The notes: a model not told the origin generated them from the letters alone. A DNA stretch of 64,000 bases from Marimonas arenosa (GCF_030848945.1 NZ_JANHAX010000001.1:1116001-1180000), one strand, 5' to 3'. Shown: positions 35,747-44,807, counted from the first letter of the stretch. Translations and numbers: made by a program.

Positions 35747-35971
35747 ATGGCAGATCAAGTACTGGACGCAAAAGGGCTGAACTGCCCGCTGCCGATCCTG
35801 AAAGCGAAAAAGGCCCTCAAGGGCATGGCCGCCGGCCAGACCCTCGCGATCGAGGCAACCGATCCCGGTTCGGTCGCCGACTTCGCGGCTTTCTGCAACC
35901 AGACCGGCAACGAGCTGCTCAGCCAGTCGTCCGAAGGCGACGTCTACAAGTTCGAGATCAAGCGCACCTGA
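35747..35971 (+). CDS. tusA: TusA sulfurtransferase
   Basis: A 74-residue cytoplasmic persulfide carrier. The signature Cys-Pro-x-Pro is present with Cys13 in LNCPLPILKAKKAL, and the rest (ATDPGSVADFAAF) is typical. A second cysteine (Cys49 area, AFCNQTG) is common in the family. In sulfur oxidisers TusA hands sulfur to DsrEFH, which loads DsrC. GGAGGAGA precedes the start. The operon with dsrE2 ends in a clear terminator. Confidence 0.93.
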   Translation: MADQVLDAKGLNCPLPILKAKKALKGMAAGQTLAIEATDPGSVADFAAFCNQTGNELLSQSSEGDVYKFEIKRT

Positions 35972-35993
35972 CGCGCCGACCACTCACGAACGG

Positions 35994-36035
35994 AAACCCC
36001 CGCCGAACAGTATGTTCGCGGGGGTTCTCTTTTTC
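35994..36035 (+). terminator. Rho-independent terminator of dsrE2-tusA
   Basis: AACCCCCGC-GAAC and GTTCGCGGGGGTT pair around a 5-base loop with one bulged base, followed by CTCTTTTTC. It starts 23 bases after the tusA stop. Confidence 0.85.
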
Positions 36036-36134
36036 GGGACCCGGATTCGAACCGCAGGGCTGCACCTGTTTTGCCGGACCGGCCACACGGAGTCTGGCCA
36101 GCGGCGGGCCACGACAGCCAGCTTGAATGTTCGC

Positions 36135-37655
36135 TCAGGTGTCTGCGACGACGTTGCCGCGTTTCCGCCTAAGAATGGCCGTCGTTCCGAACAGCACGGT
36201 CAGCCCCACCGATCCCCAGCCCAGCCAGTCACCGAACCGGGCATAGAGCGTGCGCGTGCCGCGCGTCGGGATATCGACATACATGATCGCCGACCGGCCT
36301 TCGCCGTTGTCCCTTTCCGACAGGAGCCGGCCATAGGGATCCATCGCATAGCTGATGCCGTTGAAGGTCGTGCGCACATGGGTCATGCCGTTTTCGACCG
36401 AACGGAACGGATCGTTCATCACGATGCCGCTGGGAAAATCATGCGAACCGGTCAGCATGATATCGGCGCCGGCGGCACCCGCTTGCCGGATCATCTGCGG
36501 GAAGCTCAAGTCGCGGCAGATCGCGACCGAGATACGGCCATAGGGGCTGTCAACGGTCTGAACCGTGCCCGGCCCTTTCGAAAACGCGCCAGCTTCCCCA
36601 ATCGGGCCGTATCCAAACAGATACCGCTTCTTGTGGTCGATCCGGATTGCGCCCGTGTCGTCGATCAGCAGATGCCGGTTTTCGCCGCGTCCCTCGTCGG
36701 CCATCCAGGCATAGGGCAGCGACAGCCAGATACCGTTATCGGCCGCGATGCGCCCCGCCCGGGTTTCGACGATGGCGCGTTCTTCCTCGGTCACGAGCAG
36801 GGCGAATTCCGGGAAGGTCACGATTTTCGCGCCTTCGGCCACGGCCTCGGCGGTCATCGCCTCGATGACCGCCAGCGTCTGTTCCAGCGGCACGGTCTTG
36901 CGCGTTTCATAGATCGCTTCCATCGAAACCGGATGGATGTCGCCCGCGGCCATCACCGCCGAGGCCAGCCGCACCTGTGGCACGTCGGGCGCGGTGGCAA
37001 GGCGATTGGCCCCGAACCCGTAAAGCGCCAGCGCCGGAACGGCAAAAAGCAGCAGCGCGGCCAGCGACGGTCGCAGTGCATAGCCCCGGGCCCAGGCAAA
37101 GTTGATCAGCGCCGCCAGCCACGACCACAGGAACACGAACCCCCACAGCCCGGTCAGCGCATAAAGCTGAAGGATCGGCAGCGGCCCGATGCCATAGATG
37201 TTCTTGGCCTGAGTGCCGTCCAGCGGACCTTCAAGCGTCGCCAGGAACATGATCGCCGTCGCCGCCACCGGAAAGACCAGCGTCGTGTGCAAACCGTCCC
37301 CCAGACGCGGGGTGATGGCCCGGTCGATCCAATAGGGCACCGCATAAAGCAGTCCGATCAGCGAGGACCGGACCACGTTGAATGCCACGCCGGTCAGCGG
37401 ATCGGACATGTCGAATATGCCCCACAAAGAGATATTGATGGCAAGAACGAAGCCCAGCGCCGTCAACAGCGCCGCGCGCCCGCCCGGCAATATCCGGCTG
37501 AAGCGAAGAATGAAAATCGGTGCAATGATGATCGTCGCCGGAATCAGCGGCAGGAAGTCGCTTCTTCGGCAGAACATGAACAGGCCGAATCCGATGAAGA
37601 ACAGAAGTAAAGGCTCAGTGATCCCGGGTGAGCGTTCTGGGTGTTCGCGCGTCAT
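36135..37655 (-). CDS. Carbon-nitrogen hydrolase with N-terminal membrane domain (Lnt-like)
   Basis: A 506-residue protein. Roughly the first 220 residues are six to eight membrane spans. A nitrilase-fold domain follows with the triad Glu283 (TFPEFALL), Lys342/343 (DHKKRYLFG) and Cys380 (VAICRDLSFP), and one last span occurs near the C-terminus. This is the layout of apolipoprotein N-acyltransferase, but a housekeeping Lnt is not expected in this context and similarity to Lnt is only by layout. It follows dsrN by 164 bp and has its own FNR-like site upstream, so it may be regulated separately. Role in sulfur metabolism unknown; it might acylate or amidate a membrane protein. Confidence 0.72.
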   Translation of the reverse strand: MTREHPERSPGITEPLLLFFIGFGLFMFCRRSDFLPLIPATIIIAPIFILRFSRILPGGRAALLTALGFVLAINISLWGIFDMSDPLTGVAFNVVRSSLIGLLYAVPYWIDRAITPRLGDGLHTTLVFPVAATAIMFLATLEGPLDGTQAKNIYGIGPLPILQLYALTGLWGFVFLWSWLAALINFAWARGYALRPSLAALLLFAVPALALYGFGANRLATAPDVPQVRLASAVMAAGDIHPVSMEAIYETRKTVPLEQTLAVIEAMTAEAVAEGAKIVTFPEFALLVTEEERAIVETRAGRIAADNGIWLSLPYAWMADEGRGENRHLLIDDTGAIRIDHKKRYLFGYGPIGEAGAFSKGPGTVQTVDSPYGRISVAICRDLSFPQMIRQAGAAGADIMLTGSHDFPSGIVMNDPFRSVENGMTHVRTTFNGISYAMDPYGRLLSERDNGEGRSAIMYVDIPTRGTRTLYARFGDWLGWGSVGLTVLFGTTAILRRKRGNVVADT

Positions 37656-37750
37656 GATGACTTGCCCTCCCATAGGCTGGAATAAAGCGTTTCGCGTCCT
37701 GACCTGAAAGAGAATGGCACGCAAAATAGATCATTCTCGGATGCAAGTCG

Positions 37751-37764
37751 TTGACCTCAGTCAA
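37751..37764. promoter_or_regulatory. FNR/Crp-family binding site
   Basis: TTGAC-CTCA-GTCAA is a perfect palindrome and matches the FNR/FnrL pattern TTGA-N6-TCAA. It lies 96 bp upstream of the Lnt-like gene and downstream of dsrN, so it probably controls the former in response to oxygen or nitric oxide. A Dnr/NnrR-type regulator is an alternative. Confidence 0.55.
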
Positions 37765-37819
37765 TCCGAGCGAAGGGCGTTCCGCCTGCTGCGCCGGCCC
37801 GACCAGAAGCCGAAACGGC

Positions 37820-39193
37820 TTATCTGCCCGCCTTACATCTCTGCACGAAGCTCAGAAACCCCGGCACCCACGGCACCTGGCCGGTGCTGCGCAGGTGGAT
37901 GAACCCGGCCACGGTGTTGCCCTTGACGATGGCGTCGCGCTTGCCGTCGGTGCCGTGGCCGCGGGTGATCTTGCGCGCCCAGGTCAGCCCCTCGGGCAGC
38001 CCTTCGAGCGAGGCATAGTGGAACTCATGCGCCTTGATCTCGCACCCCGCCGTGCCCCACGGGTTGGCCGCGGTGCAGTCATAGCGCACGTAGCCCCGGC
38101 CCTGCGGCACCCGGTGCATGACCGACCGGCCGGGGATAAACCCCACCATCTCGTGGCAGTCCGGGCCCCAGCAGATCGCCTCGCTCAGATACATCAGCCC
38201 GCCGCACTCGGCATAGGCCGGCAACCCGGCCTCCAGCGCCGCCTTGACCGACCGGCGCATGCTCTCGTTCGCGGCCAGCTCGGCCGCGCGCATCTCTGGA
38301 AAACCGCCACCGATGAACAGCGCGTCGATCTGCGGCAACTCGCGGTCGCGGATCATGTCGATCGGCACCAGCTCGGCGCCCGCGGCCTCGAAATCCTCCA
38401 AGTCGTCGGGGTAATAGAAGCCGAAGGCGGCATCGCGGGCATAGCCCACGCGCAAGCCCATGCCGGGTCGCCCCTCGGGCTTCGGCAGGGGCGCCGCGTC
38501 GAGGTCGGGCGCGGTGCCCGCCAGCGCCCGCAACCCATCCAGATCGACCGACCCGCCGACGATTTCGCCGATCCGTTCCACCACCGCGTCGCGGTCGCCG
38601 GTCTCGGATGGCGGGGTCAGCCCCAGATGCCGCTCGCCGATCTCCAGCCCGGCATTGCGCCACACCGCCCCCAGCACCGGCAGGCCGGAATAGGTCTCGA
38701 CCGCGCGGCGCAGCTTGGCCTCGTGGCGCGCGCCGCCGACCTTGTTCAGGATCACCCCGGCGATGTTGACCTCGCGGTCGAACGCCAGATAGCCCATCAG
38801 CAAGGGCGCGATGCCGCGGCTCATCCCCAGCGTATCGATCACCAGCACCACCGGCAGGTCCAATAGCTTGGCCAGCGCCGCGTTGGCGTCCGAGCCGTCG
38901 GGCGAAATGCCGTCATACAGCCCCTTGTTGGCCTCGACCAGGTTCAGCCCCCGCGCCCGCGAGGCGAAAAACGACCGGATCTCCTCGTGCTCCATCGCGT
39001 TGAAGTCAAGGTTGTAACAGGGCCGCCCGCTGGCCGCGCCCAGCCACATCGGGTCGATGTAATCGGGGCCCTTCTTGAAGGTGGCCAGGTCATCGCCCGC
39101 CGCCCGGAACGCGGCGCTAAGGCCCATCGACACCACGGTCTTGCCCGACGACTTGTGCGCCGCCGAGATCATGAAGCGGGGAAAGCGGCTCAT
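37820..39193 (-). CDS. dsrN: DsrN, siroheme amidase (CbiA/CobB-like)
   Basis: A 457-residue glutamine-dependent amidotransferase of the cobyrinic acid a,c-diamide synthase family. The N-terminal P-loop (SAAHKSSGKTVVS) binds ATP; the C-terminal class I glutaminase domain has its nucleophile Cys in YAECGGLMYL. In dsr clusters DsrN is thought to convert siroheme to siro(heme)amide for DsrAB. The start overlaps the stop of the TrpD2-like gene (39190-39193). A true cobalamin enzyme is less likely because no other cobalamin genes are nearby. Confidence 0.88.
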   Translation of the reverse strand: MSRFPRFMISAAHKSSGKTVVSMGLSAAFRAAGDDLATFKKGPDYIDPMWLGAASGRPCYNLDFNAMEHEEIRSFFASRARGLNLVEANKGLYDGISPDGSDANAALAKLLDLPVVLVIDTLGMSRGIAPLLMGYLAFDREVNIAGVILNKVGGARHEAKLRRAVETYSGLPVLGAVWRNAGLEIGERHLGLTPPSETGDRDAVVERIGEIVGGSVDLDGLRALAGTAPDLDAAPLPKPEGRPGMGLRVGYARDAAFGFYYPDDLEDFEAAGAELVPIDMIRDRELPQIDALFIGGGFPEMRAAELAANESMRRSVKAALEAGLPAYAECGGLMYLSEAICWGPDCHEMVGFIPGRSVMHRVPQGRGYVRYDCTAANPWGTAGCEIKAHEFHYASLEGLPEGLTWARKITRGHGTDGKRDAIVKGNTVAGFIHLRSTGQVPWVPGFLSFVQRCKAGR

Positions 39194-40203
39194 TTGCCGT
39201 AGGGCAGAAAGCCCTTGTCGCGCGCCGCCCACAGTGCCCGGCCCATGTCTTCGGCTTCCTCGACCGATCCGGCCTTGCCCATGGTGCGCAGCGTCACCGC
39301 GATGGTGCCCTCGATCGTGGCGGTGGCATAGGCGTCCTCTTCCGCGCCCGTCCACACGTCGATCAGCCGCTCCAGCTTCATTTCCTCGTCGGGGGGCTGG
39401 TGCCCCTCGGGCAGAAGCTGCGGAAAGGTCTCAACCACCGGCTCATCGGCGCCATGGGTCATCCACACCTGCGTGGGCTTGTTCGGCCGCCGCTCTACCT
39501 CGCCGCCCTCGCCGCGAAACACGCCGAAATTTTCCATCCCCATCAGTTGGGCCGCGCCGGCATGGATATCCATGAAGCCGCGATGGAAAATCCCCACCAT
39601 CACTGTCCTGGCATTGAACGGGTTCAGCATGCGCGAAAACGAGTGCACCGGCGAACGCAGCCCCAGGATCGGGCGCAGGTTGATCATCTCGCGCAGCGGC
39701 CGGCTCATTACCTCCAGCGGGACATAGGCGAACTTGCTTTCTCGAATCTGATCAGCGGCGTCCTGCAGCGACGCCGCCATCGGCATGCCGAGGAATTTGA
39801 GCACATCGCTGGTATAGACCCGCCCCGGCGTATGGCCTTCGGTCCCGTGCAGCAGCACGCTGTAGCCCGCGTTGACCAGGGCAAAGACGCTCAGCATATA
39901 CCACGGCAGCTGGATGCGCTTGCCGGCATAGGACGACCAGTCGATATCGACCGATGGCAGGCTGTCGGGCAGATCGAAGGTCCTGCGCGTGCCCATGGCG
40001 AAGCCGGCGATTTCGCTCGGCGCCTCTTCCTTCAGCCGCAGCAGCATCAGGAAGGCGCCGATCTGTTCGGGCACCGCCTCGTCGCGCAGCAGCATCTCCA
40101 TCGCCTCGACGCTTTCCTCAAGCGTCAGGTGGCGCTGCTTGGTCTTGCCGCGGCCAAGGATGGCCACGAATTTGGAAAACGGGTGCGGAGTATGCGCGTT
40201 CAT
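39190..40203 (-). CDS. TrpD2/YbiB-like protein (anthranilate phosphoribosyltransferase fold)
   Basis: A 337-residue protein of the glycosyltransferase family 3 fold. The N-terminal helical part (LTLEESVEAMEMLLRDEAVP) and the body (LPWYMLSVFALVNAGYSVLLHG) match the TrpD/nucleoside-phosphorylase fold. The GTGGD phosphate loop of true anthranilate phosphoribosyltransferase is replaced by HGTEGHTPGR, and no other trp gene is present, so it is probably a TrpD2-type protein, a group reported to bind nucleic acid. Its stop overlaps the dsrN start and it lies 68 bp after dsrP, so it is in the dsr operon. Its role there is unknown to me. Confidence 0.8.
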   Translation of the reverse strand: MNAHTPHPFSKFVAILGRGKTKQRHLTLEESVEAMEMLLRDEAVPEQIGAFLMLLRLKEEAPSEIAGFAMGTRRTFDLPDSLPSVDIDWSSYAGKRIQLPWYMLSVFALVNAGYSVLLHGTEGHTPGRVYTSDVLKFLGMPMAASLQDAADQIRESKFAYVPLEVMSRPLREMINLRPILGLRSPVHSFSRMLNPFNARTVMVGIFHRGFMDIHAGAAQLMGMENFGVFRGEGGEVERRPNKPTQVWMTHGADEPVVETFPQLLPEGHQPPDEEMKLERLIDVWTGAEEDAYATATIEGTIAVTLRTMGKAGSVEEAEDMGRALWAARDKGFLPYGK

Positions 40204-40251
40204 GTCTGCCCCTTATGTGCCGGTTCGCTTCCCTGCAGATAAGGGCGCAAG

Positions 40252-40270
40252 GCCCCTCATCGCAAGGGGC
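40252..40270 (-). other. Hairpin directly after dsrP
   Basis: GCCCCT/AGGGGC with a 7-base loop begins one base past the dsrP stop on the minus strand. There is no T-run, so it may only reduce expression of the following two genes. Confidence 0.35.
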
Positions 40271-40271
40271 A

Positions 40272-41474
40272 TCACGCCTCGGGCACGTTCACGTCGTTGA
40301 GGTTCGTCGGCAGGATGCGCAGGATCTTCGCCGCCAGCCCCACGGCCAGCAACGAAATCGCTACACCGCCCAGCCCCAGCACCACCTCGGGCCATTTCGG
40401 CGCGTAACTGGCGATCTCGCCATCGAAGAAGCTCGACGCCACTTCGTAGCCCGGGAACACCTCCATCGGGTAAAGCTGCCCGCCCACCACGATCACGTAG
40501 ACCTGCGCCAGACCGCCGATCACCACGAAGACGCTGGCCCAGACCGGTTCGGCGTCGGCCTCGCGGATGCGCGGCAGATAGATCAGCGCGATCGGGAGGA
40601 TACCCCCGATCAGAACCTGCACCACCCAGAACAGGAAGGTCACATGCCCGCCTTCGAGCAGGATGAAGCGCTCGAACCCGGCATGCTCGGCGGCATACAT
40701 CGCCGTCAGATGTTGCACCACGGTGAAGTAGAGCACGGCGGCGGCAAAGATCGCCAAGAGGTTGCCCAGCCGGTGGCAAAGGACACTGCCCATCTTGCGG
40801 TCCGACAGCTTGAACAGCGCGGTTAGTACCAAAATGAACACCGCCAGTCCAAAGCTGAACGACATCGCAATGAACAACGGTGCCATGATCGCCGCGTCAT
40901 AGCCCGGCCGTGCCACCAGCCAGCCGAAGATCGAGCCGGTGCCGGTGGTCAGCGCCAGCCGCCACAGGAACGCCACGGTGCCCGCGGCGCGGACGTATTT
41001 GTAATCGACCCGGTTCATCTGCACCGCCAGATAGACGGCCACCACCGCCAGGAACCCGGTGTAGAGATAGATGTTCCAACTGAAGATCGACTTGAAGTTA
41101 TAGGTGGTCATCGCCACCAAGAGCCGGTCGGGTCGCCCGAGATCGAGCACCAGAACCGCTAAGCCGCCGATCAGCAGCGCCATCGCCAGCACCGCGGACA
41201 GCCGCGCAATCGGCTTGTAAGGCGCCTGCCCGAACACCGAGGCGATCGAGGCGGCATTGAGCGCCCCCGAGGCCGCGACGATCAGGAAGATCGCGAACAC
41301 GTGCGGCAAGCCCCAGACCACCTGGTTGGTCATGCCGGTGACGATATGGCCGTGATGCTCGGTATACAAAACCGACAACAGCGCCCCGCCGACAAACGCC
41401 GCCAGCAGCAGCGCCGTCCCCCAGACCGCCGGGGTGGCCTTGATTTCGCGGTAGATCGTGCGTTCCATCGCCAT
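40272..41474 (-). CDS. dsrP: DsrP, NrfD-like membrane subunit of DsrMKJOP
   Basis: A 400-residue integral membrane protein with about ten spans in NrfD/PsrC style, beginning RTIYREIKATPAVWG. It would exchange electrons with quinone for the periplasmic DsrJO part of the complex. A GGGGAGG ribosome-binding site precedes the ATG, which lies 13 bases after the dsrO stop. Length and order (J-O-P) match other sulfur oxidisers. Confidence 0.9.
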   Translation of the reverse strand: MAMERTIYREIKATPAVWGTALLLAAFVGGALLSVLYTEHHGHIVTGMTNQVVWGLPHVFAIFLIVAASGALNAASIASVFGQAPYKPIARLSAVLAMALLIGGLAVLVLDLGRPDRLLVAMTTYNFKSIFSWNIYLYTGFLAVVAVYLAVQMNRVDYKYVRAAGTVAFLWRLALTTGTGSIFGWLVARPGYDAAIMAPLFIAMSFSFGLAVFILVLTALFKLSDRKMGSVLCHRLGNLLAIFAAAVLYFTVVQHLTAMYAAEHAGFERFILLEGGHVTFLFWVVQVLIGGILPIALIYLPRIREADAEPVWASVFVVIGGLAQVYVIVVGGQLYPMEVFPGYEVASSFFDGEIASYAPKWPEVVLGLGGVAISLLAVGLAAKILRILPTNLNDVNVPEA

Positions 41475-41487
41475 GTCTTGCCTCCCC

Positions 41488-42291
41488 TCAGCCCAGTTGC
41501 GCGTAACGAACCCCGGGGTTCAGATCGAGATCCGGGCGCAGTGCCACCGACGGATACTCGGCCAGCCGCTTGGAAATTTCACTGTTGGGGTCCTTGAGGT
41601 CCCCGAAGATGATCGCGCCATGGCCCTCCGCGGCGCAGGCCTCGACACAGGCGGGCGTGCCGCCGGCGTCGACGCGGTGCACGCACAGCGTGCAGCTTTC
41701 CACCGTGCCCTGGCCGCGCGGGTTGTGGCTTTTCTGGTTGATCACCGGCTCATGGATGAACGACCGCGCCTTGAATGGGCAGGCCATCATGCAATAGCGG
41801 CAGCCGATGCAGACGTGCTTGTCGACCAGCACGATGCCGTCGGCCCGCTTCATGCTGGCGCCGGTCGGGCACACGTCGACGCAGGGCGGGTGCTCGCAAT
41901 GCTGGCACATCATCGGCATGGTCTCGGTGTGGCCGGTGGCCTTGTTCTTCAGCGTCACCTTGCGGATCCACTGGGCATCGGTCTCGGGGTGCTCGCCCTG
42001 GCCCCAACCGTTCTCCTCGGAACAAGCCGACACGCAGGCGGTGCAGTCGTCCTGGCACTTGCTGACATCGATCAGCAGGCCCCAACGCTTGCCCGCATCC
42101 GCCGCCGCGGCTTCGGCGGGCGAGCCGCCAAAGGCCATCAGCGTGACACCCGGCGCCAGCGTCGCCGTCGCCACCGCCGCGCCCGAGCGCAGCAGGTCGC
42201 GGCGGGTCATCTCGGCCCTGTTCGCCTTTTTCGCCTGGGCGCGCTGCGCTGGCGGCTGTTTTGCATCTTTCGGCATCCGGAAGAATGTCAT
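41488..42291 (-). CDS. dsrO: DsrO, periplasmic Fe-S subunit of DsrMKJOP
   Basis: A 267-residue ferredoxin-like protein with a twin-arginine signal (TRRDLLRSGAAVATATLAPG) for folded export. Cysteine groups for [4Fe-4S] clusters are CQDDCTACVSAC, CQHCEHPPCVDVC, CIGCRYCMMAC and CTLCVHR with ACVEAC. It transfers electrons between DsrJ and DsrP. Its ATG overlaps the dsrJ stop (42288-42291); an ATG 15 bases further in would shorten the region before the signal without changing the call. Confidence 0.92.
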   Translation of the reverse strand: MTFFRMPKDAKQPPAQRAQAKKANRAEMTRRDLLRSGAAVATATLAPGVTLMAFGGSPAEAAAADAGKRWGLLIDVSKCQDDCTACVSACSEENGWGQGEHPETDAQWIRKVTLKNKATGHTETMPMMCQHCEHPPCVDVCPTGASMKRADGIVLVDKHVCIGCRYCMMACPFKARSFIHEPVINQKSHNPRGQGTVESCTLCVHRVDAGGTPACVEACAAEGHGAIIFGDLKDPNSEISKRLAEYPSVALRPDLDLNPGVRYAQLG

Positions 42292-42812
42292 TCGTCTGCC
42301 CCCGAAGTCGTCGTCGAAGTCATCATGGTCCTGCGCGCCGGACGCGCCAACCGCTCGAGATAGCCAGCCACGGCGCCCGCCCCGGCGTCGCCCTCGGGCG
42401 AGGTCATCAGGCCGGCGTGGCTGTCGCCGTTGATCGCGTGCTCGTCGACCCCGTCCGGAGTCGACCGATGGCACATGAAGCAGTCCACCTTGACGGCGGC
42501 ATAGTCGTGACACACCCTGCAGAAATGCTTTTCACTGGTGTAGGTCACCGGCATTCCGTGATCGTCTTTGACCGCGTGGCAGTCGAAACAGCCCTTGAGA
42601 CTCGCTTCGATCTCACGATCGCCCATGCGCAGGGTCAGGTCACGGTCATGGCGCATCATTTCCATGTGGTTCTTGCGCCAGTATTCATTGCCCTCGGCAT
42701 GGGGTTCCCCGGTCGCTTTGGGCACCGCAGGCAGGAGCGACGAACGCTCCTCGGCCTGGGCCACGCCCGCCAGCGACAGGATGAACGCCAGAAGAACGGC
42801 CAGTCGTGCCAT
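42288..42812 (-). CDS. dsrJ: DsrJ, periplasmic triheme cytochrome c
   Basis: A 174-residue exported cytochrome. A Sec signal (LAVLLAFILSLAGVAQA) is followed by three heme motifs: CFDCH (75-79), CRVCH (98-102) and CFMCH (111-115). Outside these six, the protein has no cysteine. In the purple sulfur bacterium Allochromatium vinosum, DsrJ uses an extra cysteine as ligand of one heme; here His38 (GEPHAEGNEYW), before the conserved RKNHM block, sits about where I would expect it. The start lies two bases after the second dsrL stop. Confidence 0.9.
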   Translation of the reverse strand: MARLAVLLAFILSLAGVAQAEERSSLLPAVPKATGEPHAEGNEYWRKNHMEMMRHDRDLTLRMGDREIEASLKGCFDCHAVKDDHGMPVTYTSEKHFCRVCHDYAAVKVDCFMCHRSTPDGVDEHAINGDSHAGLMTSPEGDAGAGAVAGYLERLARPARRTMMTSTTTSGADE

Positions 42813-42814
42813 GC

Positions 42815-44752
42815 TTACTCCCCCAGTCCCATCTTGATATAGCCGGTCGGACAGACATCCGCGCAGATATGGCAGCCGATACAGGCATTGTAATCGGTGT
42901 AGACATAGCGCCCCACCGTGCGATCCGCCTTGGGCACCCGGTGCACCGCGTCCTGCGGGCAGAAGATCACGCAGTTGTCGCACTCGAAGCACATGCCGCA
43001 ACTCATGCAGCGTTCGCCTTCCTTCTGCGCCTGCGCTTCGCTCAGCCCGACGATCCGCTCTTCGAAATTGCCCAGAACGGCGTCGCCTTCGATGTGCACT
43101 TCCTCGCGCACCTCGCGTTTGACGAAATCGAAATGGCCCTTGTAAAGCTCGTCATGCGGGATGATCTGCGCCCGCGAGCGGTCTTCGTAGTTGTGGATCG
43201 CGTATTTCGCCGCGTTGGTGCCGCGCGACTGGGTGTGATCATAATCTTCCGGATCCTTACCGCGCTGGTGCAGTTCCTCCATCAGGTTGAAATGATGCAC
43301 GTCGACCTTGGGCCGCTTCGAGATGTTGTGATCATCGAGATAATCGGTGATGATCTCGGCCCCGATCCGGCCATGGCCGATCGCGGTGGTCAGCAAATGC
43401 GGCTTGATGATGTCGCCGCCGGCGAAATGCTTGTCGCGGCCTTTGACCTGATAGGGGCCTTCGATATCGATGAAGCCGCGCTCGTTGGCAAAACCTTCCA
43501 TGCCCTCGAAATCGCCCATCTGGCCGATGGCGGCGATGACAATGTCGCATTCGATCTCGAACTCGGTGCCCTCGATCGGTTCCGGGACCATGCCGTTCAT
43601 CTTGCATTCGCACATCTTCAGCGCCCGCGCCCGGCCGTTTTCGTCCTTCAGCACCTCCAGCGGCATCACCCCGCCCTTGATGTCGATGCCTTCGCGCTTG
43701 GCGTCTTCGCGCTCGCGCTCGGCCGCGGTCATCTGCTCGACCGGGAACAGCGAGGTCAGCGTCGCCCTCATTCCCTCGCGCACCAGCGATCCGGCCACGT
43801 CATGCGAGGTGAAATCGATCAGCGTGCCGTCGTTGCGCTCGGCCTTCACCGGCTCGCTGATATGGCCCAGGCGGCGTGCGACCGAGGCCACGTCGATCGA
43901 GGTGTCGCCACCGCCGACAACCACGACTTTCTGTGCCGTGCCAAGCACATAGCCCTCGTTGAACGCGTCCAGGAACTCGATGCCGTTGATGCAGTTCTCG
44001 GTGCCGTCCCAGCCCGGAATCGGCAGCGGACGGCCGTTTTGCGCGCCCATCGCCCAATAGATCGCGTCGAACGCCGCTTCCAGCTTCTCGACTGTGACAT
44101 CGGTGCCGACCCGGGTGTTCAGATGCACGTCGACGCCCATCTCGATGATCCGGCCGATCTCCTTGTCCAGCATGTCGCGCGGCGTCCGGTAGCCCGGGAT
44201 GCCATAACGCATCATCCCGCCCAGCTTGTCATGCGCCTCGAAGATCGACACGTCATGGCCGTCCAACCGCAGGTAATAGGCCGCCGACAGGCCGGCGGGC
44301 CCGCCGCCGATCACTGCCACCTTGCGCCCGGTCGCGGCGCCGGGCTTACCCATCTTGACGCCATTGGCATTGGCCCAGTCGCCGACATATTGCTCGACCG
44401 CGTTGATGCCGACATAGTCGTCGACCTCGTTGCGGTTGCAGCCTTGCTCGCACGGCGCCGGGCAGACCCGGCCCATGGTGGCCGGGAACGGGTTGGCCGA
44501 AACCATCCGCTGGAAGGCATATTCCTGCCAGGCCATGCCTTCGACCGGGGGCTTGTCCATGCCACGGGCGATGGCGAGCCAGCCGCGGATCTCGTGACCC
44601 GACGGGCACGACCCCTGGCAGGGCGGCGTCTTGTGCACGTAAGTCGGGCACTTGTAGGATGTGTCGGCGTTGAAGATCTTTTCTTCGAGATCCCAGTCCT
44701 CCGCGGTTTCGCCTTCCCGGAAACGGCGGAATGTATGGCCTTGATCACTCAT
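42815..44752 (-). CDS. dsrL: DsrL-type NAD(P)H:acceptor oxidoreductase, second copy
   Basis: A 645-residue iron-sulfur flavoprotein of the GltB-small-subunit type, thought to shuttle electrons between DsrAB and pyridine nucleotide. The N-terminal cysteine set (YKCPTYVHKTPPCQGSC, RVCPAPCEQGC) is followed by an intact FAD motif VIGGGPAGLSAAYYL (about 148-161), the second nucleotide motif VVVGGGDTSIDV (277-288) and C-terminal two-cluster ferredoxin (CMSCGMCFECDNC, CIGCHICADVC). The usual YRR that holds the NADPH phosphate is absent; the matching stretch reads ATLTSLFPVEQM (330-341). The gene follows the first copy by 55 bp. Start ATG 44752 aligns with the paralog; ATG 44770 would add six residues. 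Confidence 0.88.
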   Translation of the reverse strand: MSDQGHTFRRFREGETAEDWDLEEKIFNADTSYKCPTYVHKTPPCQGSCPSGHEIRGWLAIARGMDKPPVEGMAWQEYAFQRMVSANPFPATMGRVCPAPCEQGCNRNEVDDYVGINAVEQYVGDWANANGVKMGKPGAATGRKVAVIGGGPAGLSAAYYLRLDGHDVSIFEAHDKLGGMMRYGIPGYRTPRDMLDKEIGRIIEMGVDVHLNTRVGTDVTVEKLEAAFDAIYWAMGAQNGRPLPIPGWDGTENCINGIEFLDAFNEGYVLGTAQKVVVVGGGDTSIDVASVARRLGHISEPVKAERNDGTLIDFTSHDVAGSLVREGMRATLTSLFPVEQMTAAEREREDAKREGIDIKGGVMPLEVLKDENGRARALKMCECKMNGMVPEPIEGTEFEIECDIVIAAIGQMGDFEGMEGFANERGFIDIEGPYQVKGRDKHFAGGDIIKPHLLTTAIGHGRIGAEIITDYLDDHNISKRPKVDVHHFNLMEELHQRGKDPEDYDHTQSRGTNAAKYAIHNYEDRSRAQIIPHDELYKGHFDFVKREVREEVHIEGDAVLGNFEERIVGLSEAQAQKEGERCMSCGMCFECDNCVIFCPQDAVHRVPKADRTVGRYVYTDYNACIGCHICADVCPTGYIKMGLGE

Positions 44753-44807
44753 GAGAATTTCGTCTTTCATTTCTCTTATTCGCTTTGGGAAGGCGCGAGG
44801 GCGAGGA

